From positions 62,001 to 126,000 of the forward strand of contig CANTFL010000148.1 of the NCBI GenBank assembly GCA_947650285.1: a stretch of DNA of 64,000 nucleotides, given 5' to 3'. The notes beneath the pieces were generated by a model. That model had not been told where the DNA came from. It worked only from the letters and a program-made list of their open reading frames with translations, and made no database searches. How positions within the stretch are numbered: the stretch's first letter is position 1; every line of letters starts with the position of its first letter. Origin of the DNA: Hyaloperonospora brassicae. Lineage: Eukaryota > Oomycota > Peronosporomycetes > Peronosporales > Peronosporaceae. Position numbers and translations under genes: made by a program. Positions 57,701-64,000 of this stretch are shown here, in pieces.

Positions 57701-58680
57701 CAGTGCGCACGAAGCGCACTGCCAGACAAAACAAAGAGTCAGCAGAGAACTTCCTGCTGACTCGAAAAGCGGTAGTCCGTTTCGTTCAGGATTCCATCGC
57801 AAATGCGGTGGATCGTCAGAAACGGAACGCAGACAAGAATGGAAGAGCAAATGTTCTTTCATTTAAGGTTAACGACCCAGTACTACTGTCTACGGTAAAC
57901 TTACCTGGACATGCAGTCACTAGTGTCGGCAGTAGTAAACTACTGCCGAAATACATTGGGCCATTTGGAGTGTTGCATCGCAAGGGCAATGCATACACAC
58001 TCGAATTGCCACGTAGGATGCGCACGCATCCTACGTTTTACGTGGGGAGGCTTAGGTCGTACTGTCAGTACGAGCCTTCTTCTTCCGATGAAGATAGCCC
58101 CCACGTTCAAGAACATCCATCAAGTTCTTGCGTTCGCGCTCCAGACGATCCGTCTGGTCGCGCAGATATGATACCTCGGAACTCAACCGAGATATCTCCC
58201 CGCGAGCTGTCGCCAGCTCGCCGAATAGGGAGCGGACATCCCGCTCGACCTGAAGCTGCGCTGTGGCATAATCGGCGCGATCCCTCGCCCGATCAGCCTC
58301 GTGACCTTTGCGGTTCTTCCGCACGGTATCAGTCAAAGCGTAGCGCCGGTCGCGCTCGTGCTTCAAGTCATCGCGCAATTCATCGATTGCGCGATCCATC
58401 TCGTAAGGGTCGAGATGGTGAACCGAATCATCTGGAGGAGGTCTTTCCTCCTCCACCACATCATTTGGTGGATGCTCACGGTGATCAACGCTTTCTAGTG
58501 GAGCGTATCTTGAATCACCGTGACGATTCAGGATCAAGGACGAGCTACCTCGTCCAGTGGCGGGGGTATTCACCCTCTTGGAACAGCTGGGAGCCCCGCT
58601 CTCAGCTGTTGATGGATGTTGAAGGTCTCGTCCGCCAGTATGACGAGACCCATCCGATGAGTCCTGTGGCCCATCGGTAA
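57448..58680 (+). CDS. pol: E2 copy B integrase C-terminus and chromodomain frame
   Basis: 410 residues, the same arrangement as in copy A: acidic insert, GPF module, Pro/Ser/Arg-rich linker, chromodomain (58484-58660). The overlap with the upstream frame is 57448-57700. The shift from the integrase core frame is -1. Keeping this frame fully open in both copies, in spite of the shift, suggests it is either translated after frameshifting or kept open until very recently. It overlaps the antisense ORF over 58052-58680. Confidence 0.75.
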   Translation: MDKGGGTRSSKNRFGSCSSRVDANVVTYDADVDQVDIDEEDHLNNSDDAIIDSDDDDDAGIFSIVNDYASEEEDNLAEEESNLLAVRTKRTARQNKESAENFLLTRKAVVRFVQDSIANAVDRQKRNADKNGRANVLSFKVNDPVLLSTVNLPGHAVTSVGSSKLLPKYIGPFGVLHRKGNAYTLELPRRMRTHPTFYVGRLRSYCQYEPSSSDEDSPHVQEHPSSSCVRAPDDPSGRADMIPRNSTEISPRELSPARRIGSGHPARPEAALWHNRRDPSPDQPRDLCGSSARYQSKRSAGRARASSHRAIHRLRDPSRKGRDGEPNHLEEVFPPPPHHLVDAHGDQRFLVERILNHRDDSGSRTSYLVQWRGYSPSWNSWEPRSQLLMDVEGLVRQYDETHPMSPVAHR

Positions 58681-59656
58681 ACACGCGCCCTAGGAGCTTG
58701 TAGACGGATTGCAAGTTTGCAATCGCGTCACGCATCTCAGCCGAGATGTGTGCCCTTCCCCAGGGCGAATCTAGGGAGTACACATCCCTATGTGCACGCT
58801 GCGAGTTGTCAACACAACTCGCACAAGGGTCTCCCCATGTGAGGCAAGGAATGCCTGCCTCACTCGATAAACAATGCAACCGGTACCTAGCACCGGTTGG
58901 CGTTCGCCTTTCGAACCTGAGGCGTGTCGCCTCAAGTTTCTTGAGCCACCCTTCTCGTCCAAAATTCTTTACGTTTTGGACGAACGCGTTCCACGCAGCC
59001 AAAAGCTATGTTTTGTCACGCTTTTGGTTGCTGTTGTACCATCGATGTCTAAGGAAGACATCGAGATAAAAATCTTCTTCCGCGCGAAAGTTCTTCGCGC
59101 TGGAACTCAAGCCGTGAAGCTCGGTTGCATCGAATAAGGGTATTCGATGGTGTTGGCCTGTCTCGTGAGACAGGCTATTGATGAGTTGTTCGGGCAAACG
59201 ACACGGCTTCAACTCATCACGCTTCACAGTGGTACCCTTGTCGGTACCACGGCTCCCAGATTGACGACGGCTCGCGCCATCGTCATCACGCTCGTGCGAA
59301 GACGCACGAGCCGGCGGTGGTGAGGAATAGAACTCACCACCCTGATCATCGTCATCACTGCCGAACAGACTGTGATGCAAATCACGAGTCCGTTTGTTCG
59401 GCAGTGGTCTTGGCGAATACTGAGGCGTCGCCGGTGAGCGAGACGCCTCTGGAGCATTGCCCGAGTTAGACACGTCTGACTCGCCAGAGTAGATGACCTC
59501 TACATCAGGGTCATCGTGCGCACGCGGTGTGATACCGCGTGCACCTGCAGCACCTGTTGCTGCAGGCGAAGAAGGGGCGGCAGACGACGAAGCGTCTGCC
59601 GCAGAGGCTTTCACAGCACCGGGCTGTGTGGGTCTTGAGTCACCTCGCATAGACAT
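58052..59656 (-). CDS. E2 antisense ORF: coiled-coil protein with one in-frame TAG
   Basis: One frame of 535 codons from ATG 59656, opposite to pol, with a single in-frame TAG at 59006-59008 (216 codons before it, 317 after). N-terminal part: low-complexity Ala/Ser/Pro, the acidic DDPDVEVIYSGESDV, then SSPPPARASSHERDD. Before and after the TAG the sequence reads as one folded region (EEDFYLDVFLRHRWY...WNAFVQNVKNFGREGWLKKLE). Next comes a Cys cluster (C-x7-C, then CASC), possibly metal binding. The C-terminal ~120 residues are a strong coiled coil ending in a basic tail (HRKKKAR). Extra ORFs in antisense between pol and 3' LTR are known from plant Tat-type elements. I do not recognise this protein, and its role is open. 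Copy A has two further stops. Confidence 0.6.
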
Positions 59657-59774
59657 GTTAACTATGCGAGGTCAAGCGGAAAGTGAATGGAACGGACCCA
59701 ACAAGTGCTCCCTGTCCCAATGGTGGCCAGCGGGGGCCTCCATATTTTCGATAGTCACACGGTGACTATCAGTT

Positions 59775-59786
59775 AAGGGGGGGTGA
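59775..59786 (+). other. E2 copy B polypurine tract
   Basis: AAGGGGGGGTGA directly before the 3' LTR. Confidence 0.75.
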
Positions 59787-60123
59787 TGTAACGGGGCAGC
59801 CCGTTACATGAATTGTCACTTTAAGGAAAGTGACAATAAAGAATATAAAGATGGATATTCTTTAAACAATATCACCAAAGTGGTGATATTGAAGGGTCGA
59901 CCAAAGGGTCTGTTCATTGGTTGATATCGTGATGATATCAACCCACCAATCGCCGCAAGACGCGCGCAATGAGTGGTGACGAGACGTCACCATACATCCA
60001 GTTATATTAGTATAGTTAAACTAAGTCAAACGAAGAGACAGTAGTTTAAGGACTTAATTCTATTAATATAACAGTTCTACTTTTACCCTACCTACGCTTC
60101 CTCGCTCGCCACGTGTACGTCCG
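59787..60123 (+). repeat. E2 copy B 3' LTR, truncated
   Basis: 337 bp remain. The sequence follows the other LTRs up to ACGTGTACGTCCG and then changes to CCATAAG. The missing part includes the terminal hairpin (ACCCTTGCGT arm) and the ACA end. Confidence 0.9.
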
Positions 60124-63100
60124 CCATAAGAAAGATGTAAAGAAATGCTGGCAACTATTATTTAGATCCCGGCAGAATTACAGCAGGTTCCTCTAGCTCA
60201 AGATGTTTAGTATCAAGGACTCGCGTTACAATGCTTGCTGCTTCTCTCTCATTATTCTGATAGCAGGATGGGACACGCGTTTAAAAAATCTGTATCACCC
60301 TTTGCTGTGTGGTGGCAATCAACACTTTTGTGGAAGCAGTACTACTCTGCGGACCATATATTTGAAGCAGCCAGATAGATGACACGCACAATTGATGTGC
60401 TTCCGGGCAGTCCCAGAATATATGCTTTACCGAGGCCATCGCCAAGTTCGAGCATCCAGAATGAGTGCATAATACGATTTTCTGCCGACCAGTTCCATAG
60501 ATCAAATCAATTCGCCTAAAGGCGGTACATCGTTTAACCCATGTAGGCGTTCACCGCAATTAACCATCGTGTGTCGATCAAATCAATCATGTCAAGATCT
60601 AACAAATGAATAGAATGACCACGTCGTCCGTTTGCACAGTCGCGCTGTTCCTCTCCTTCAATTATACGAGCGGATAGAATATTCTTCCTAATCTCATCGC
60701 GTAGTGGGCTCAATTGCTTATGACCGTAACAAATGCAAACTATTCTCGTGAGGGTCGGGTGGGACTGAAAGCTCACTAAACCAGTAAATTTTGAGACGAC
60801 GCCACCCTGTCACAGTAAGTCATCGTGTCCACGATGCTTATCTGGCGAATGAAGCCTTGTTCAAGATGCGTAAAGAAGCCCCCTGACGAAAGCATATACT
60901 TGTGGTGAAGATGATTAGTTGGATGATGGAATGGTGACATCACACTTGGATATCCAGGACAACACAAAATAAACGGGAATTTGAATGTTATAGCAACGCA
61001 CAACCGCGCAAATTGTTTCCTCCGACATTGTGCGCATGGTCATGTCTTGTGCAGGGTAGAATAGGACGACGCCGGATTGCACTCACCGCCATTGAGCAAC
61101 ATCCATATAAGTTGTGTCTTGGGGTAGAGTGAGCGTGTACGTAAGATTGTATGGATTACCACGACCATCCGCTAACCACTCCATTCGTGGTATTGACGCC
61201 CATTGAAGCCATAGATGATCAAATTGACCACAGCGGAGATCAGCCGCACGTATCTCGGCGAATGTAAGTCTGTTCATGGCTGTAGAGACATCGTCCATTT
61301 TGCTACCATCAGAATAATTCTCGCCTGTGTTTGCTGACACAAATCTGGATGCCCTCTGTGTTAGAGTCCGCACATCGGCTCCCAAAATACGATTACAAAG
61401 GATGAGCTGTAGCGCCGTAGCACCCTTTTATCATAGCGTCTTAGCAGGACGCGGAGAACAAGAGGAAACCACGACAGGCGTAATAATTGCAGGCGCGTTA
61501 TCAGTCGTGAATTTCAGTATGTCCCTTAGCAATCGATCGTATGCAGTAGCATCGATGGCCCACTGACCGACCGTTGAAGCGCTCATAGCCACCAGCTAGC
61601 TTCCGATGTCTAGTACTCCAAGTCCGCCGAACCTCGGCGATAGATGTGATTGTATTCTGGTACTCAAGGTCGTCTTCCTTGTATCCAAATAAATAATTTA
61701 ATTGTGCTATGAAAGAGGGCGATGGCATTGCGGGTCAACCAACTGTGTTAAGCTACATACAATATCGTCGGCACAACAATAGCCGTAGAGAGGCGTGCGC
61801 GCTGTTCAAACGTGTTCGTTTTAGCTCTGGCAAGATAAAGTCACGTTTGGAGCGAGGCAAGGCATACCGTCCAGTTCTCGTCGTAAATCTCCCCCGATCA
61901 TACCTCGATGTCATCGTAGCGGCAGCTCAAATCGACTTCAAACGCTCGGAGTCCATTGATATGGTCTACAAAAACTGTTGTGTTCTTGTTCAGTGGTAGG
62001 CTGATGGATTTTTCTCGGTTAATGTGGAGTCTAGAAACCGACGAAAGATGTCAACATTCTCCAAGGCGCACGCTATTTATTCGTCGTTCCGGCAGTAAAC
62101 AGCGGTATCATCGACGTATTCACAATTTTTAAGCTCCACACACTAACCAACTGCCTGTAGCGTAATACAATCATAATTTCGAAACGCTCGCAAAGATCTG
62201 TGTAAGGGATCATGCGCAAGAACATAAAGAAAAGAAGCCAAGGGACACCCCTGTCGGATGCCACTTTGTACCGAGATCGGACAAGACAAATACCTGTTTG
62301 CCATAAACCGACCCGAAGTGCCGAGGTGCAAGATTCCACCATTGTAACAAACTTGTCGGGGACACTACTCCAGCGTAAAGATTCGAATAGAAAAATCCTC
62401 TCAATGAAATCATACGCTTTCAAGATGTCGAGCAGTGTCGCGACTGGCTCACAGCCCTCTTTCATTGTTGATGCTACATGTTGAGCAGCTAAGAGTGAGT
62501 CGATAGCCGTTGTGATCAATTGGCCCGGCACAAAACCGGTCTGGACTGGGTCGAGAATTTCCGTTAATTATCTTCTTAACCGATAGGCAAAAACTTGGTG
62601 TATATTACGTAGTTTGTATTCTGCAGAAAACTGGACGACGATCGACAGGTTTCGCAGCCGCGGTTTTCTTACGCAAGCACTTCACGTTAGCCGTACAGAA
62701 TGACACCGGCACCACGCCGGCAAAGTACCAGACAATGTATCAACGAGTCGAAATTGGAATGAGTGCGGTAGCGTTGTCGCGATAGAAGTCATGTCCAAGA
62801 TCGTCCGGACCGCAAGCTTTCCTTCTCTTTCATTTTCATTAGGCCATAATAACTTCTACCTCGGTAATCTCAGATGTGATCTGGACACTTAACCCAGTAT
62901 ACTGAAAGTGTTGAATACCTTCGAGATATGTACGAGAGCACGCAGTGGAGATATTCGTCTGTTGCATGATTAAGCGCCGCCCCGTCGCCATATCCTCAGC
63001 GAGCTCATAGGACCGATTTGGTCCTTGGCAGGCAACACCACCTAGGTCGGTAATAGTGTTTTCACAAAATTTGGTGGAAATGCGATCGAAAAACGTTTTT

Positions 63101-64000
63101 GGGGGAGCGGTTGTGGTGATGCAGATGAGTCCGCATAAGTTGTTTTCACTTCACGTGTTGTCGAATTATGCTACATTGTGCAACTTGATCGCTTACCAGC
63201 GCGACAGCAGGTCTAGGATAAATTGCCGTTGTTGAGGGGTGGATAGAGCTTCGTTAAGACTAGTTAAATGACGGGCGAGTCGTTGACGATAGGACTATGT
63301 CATAGCCTGATTGGTACTGCGGTACTCCTGTAGCAGGCTTATTTGCAGATTAATCTTATGCTGCTCCACCACAGTGTCAGATTTTTTGTCCCGTGCGTCT
63401 CAGGTTCTTACCTCAAAGGGACAGAAAGCTTTTATCCGACGCGACGTTGATAAAGTCGGATGCGGTACGAGAAAAGGTCTTCCTTCGGCCGAAAGGGACG
63501 GGATATACGTTACGAGCCCACCTCACCGTAACAAGACTCCCCGGATCTGCTATACTTACCGTCACCCCGTTGTGATCCGAGGGCGGTCCCGCGACACTGG
63601 TAGCGATATGGCGATTCCAATCTCAATAGGCCGAGGTTATTCAAGATTAATCCATTTTAATGCTCGCGAAATAACATTCAGCCGTAGTGTAAAGTATGTG
63701 TGAGTCCGTCGGTGATATTCAGCCTCAGTTCTTTTATATTGGGCTGGTGATGCATCCTTAAATAGAGCATTCAACATCACCTATTGAAAAAATCAACCTT
63801 TTTAGGGCTGTAGAAGCATGTCTAGTTTGACTAGTCGAGCTTGACCGATCTGTGTCATTGTAGAGTGTACAATTAGAGTCCCCAGGAAGTAGAATCCTTC
63901 CGTCATAATCTCCAATTTGTGTGGTAAGCGAAGATAAACAATTTTCTCTGGTGGCACGATGGGTAGGAGGGTAAACCTTAAAAAGTAAGAAAGTGGTAGC
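60124..64000 (-). pseudogene. LINE-2nd copy, 5' part: endonuclease and RT, decayed, runs off the window
   Basis: Minus strand, from the right edge inward. An APE-type endonuclease comes first (VYPPTHRATREN, LLPGDSNCTLYNDTDRSS about 63800-63960; DHNGVTVSIADPGSLVTVR about 63500-63580). A linker follows, then RT with GQLITTAIDSLLAAQHVAST, LLDILKAYD (motif A, about 62400-62450), GIRQGCPLASFLYVLAHDPL (motif B, about 62210-62270) and YVDDTAVY (motif C, intact, about 62099-62119). Towards 60430 is CTHSGCSNLAMASVKHIFWDCPEA, a Cys/His motif typical before the LINE C-terminus. Frames change repeatedly. The RNase H end is at 51755-52197 on the other side of E2 copy B. Confidence 0.72.

Larger units (their letters stand above)
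52198..60123 (+). mobile_element. E2 copy B: Ty3/gypsy retrotransposon, recently disabled
   Basis: Plus-strand copy of E2, close to identical to copy A over its whole length. The 5' LTR is complete (391 bp). The 3' LTR stops at 60123, about 53 bp short of its end, so no target duplication can be checked. gag is open. pol carries one single-base loss (about 54985-54992) and one nonsense codon (TAG 56063-56065). Copies A and B form a large inverted repeat with arms of about 7.9 kb and a 5.4-kb spacer. Copy B interrupts a LINE. Confidence 0.95.

Noticed and set aside
1..64000. tRNA or rRNA genes
   Set aside because: No cloverleaf-type or rRNA core sequence was noticed by eye. A dedicated scan was not possible.

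Overview
The window looks like repeat-rich nuclear DNA of a plant-pathogenic oomycete, most likely a downy mildew or Phytophthora relative. Four things suggest this: Ty3/gypsy polyproteins of oomycete type (YFDD reverse transcriptase, chromodomain tail), an RxLR-effector-like pseudogene, short GT-AG introns (64-145 nt) in GC3-rich genes, and long AT-rich gene-free stretches. The species cannot be fixed from the sequence.

Layout. 1-638: nothing recognised. 639-8327: an old, heavily mutated gypsy element (called E1 here) with both LTRs. 9095-9700: an RxLR-like effector pseudogene. 9701-14950: AT-rich intergenic DNA. 14960-18100: a 5'-truncated LINE on the minus strand. 19110-19565: two small gypsy fragments. 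19570-33640: mostly featureless decayed DNA with a possible LINE ORF1 remnant, a solo LTR (30430-30809) and small tandem repeats. 33650-38240: the only gene-like island. It holds a four-exon acidic TPR-like protein (minus strand) head to head with a three-exon TPR co-chaperone-like protein (plus strand), then one or two weakly supported small genes.

38805-46787 and 52198-60123 are two nearly identical copies (A and B) of a second gypsy family (called E2 here) in inverted orientation. Their 5' LTRs face each other across a 5.4-kb spacer. The spacer holds a decayed DDE transposase and the 3' end of a LINE. Copy A has equal-length LTRs and a 5-bp target duplication (GTAGG). Copy B is inserted inside a LINE, whose endonuclease and RT part resumes at 60124 and runs off the window at 64000. 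Copy B has lost the last ~53 bp of its 3' LTR and carries a frameshift and a nonsense codon in pol.

The most unusual observations concern E2. (1) Essentially the whole element, LTRs and coding sequence alike, is tiled with short perfect inverted repeats of 7-12 bp arm, one roughly every 40-60 bp. (2) A long antisense ORF (about 530 codons, basic coiled-coil C-terminus, Cys cluster) lies between pol and the 3' LTR and overlaps the part of pol encoding the chromodomain tail. Decayed E1 has an antisense ORF in the same position with a related acidic motif. (3) Pol is split by the same -1 frame change at a G6 run in both copies, just before an Asp/Glu-rich insert.

The features were read by eye without alignments or database searches. 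Exon models and family names rest on motif recognition.
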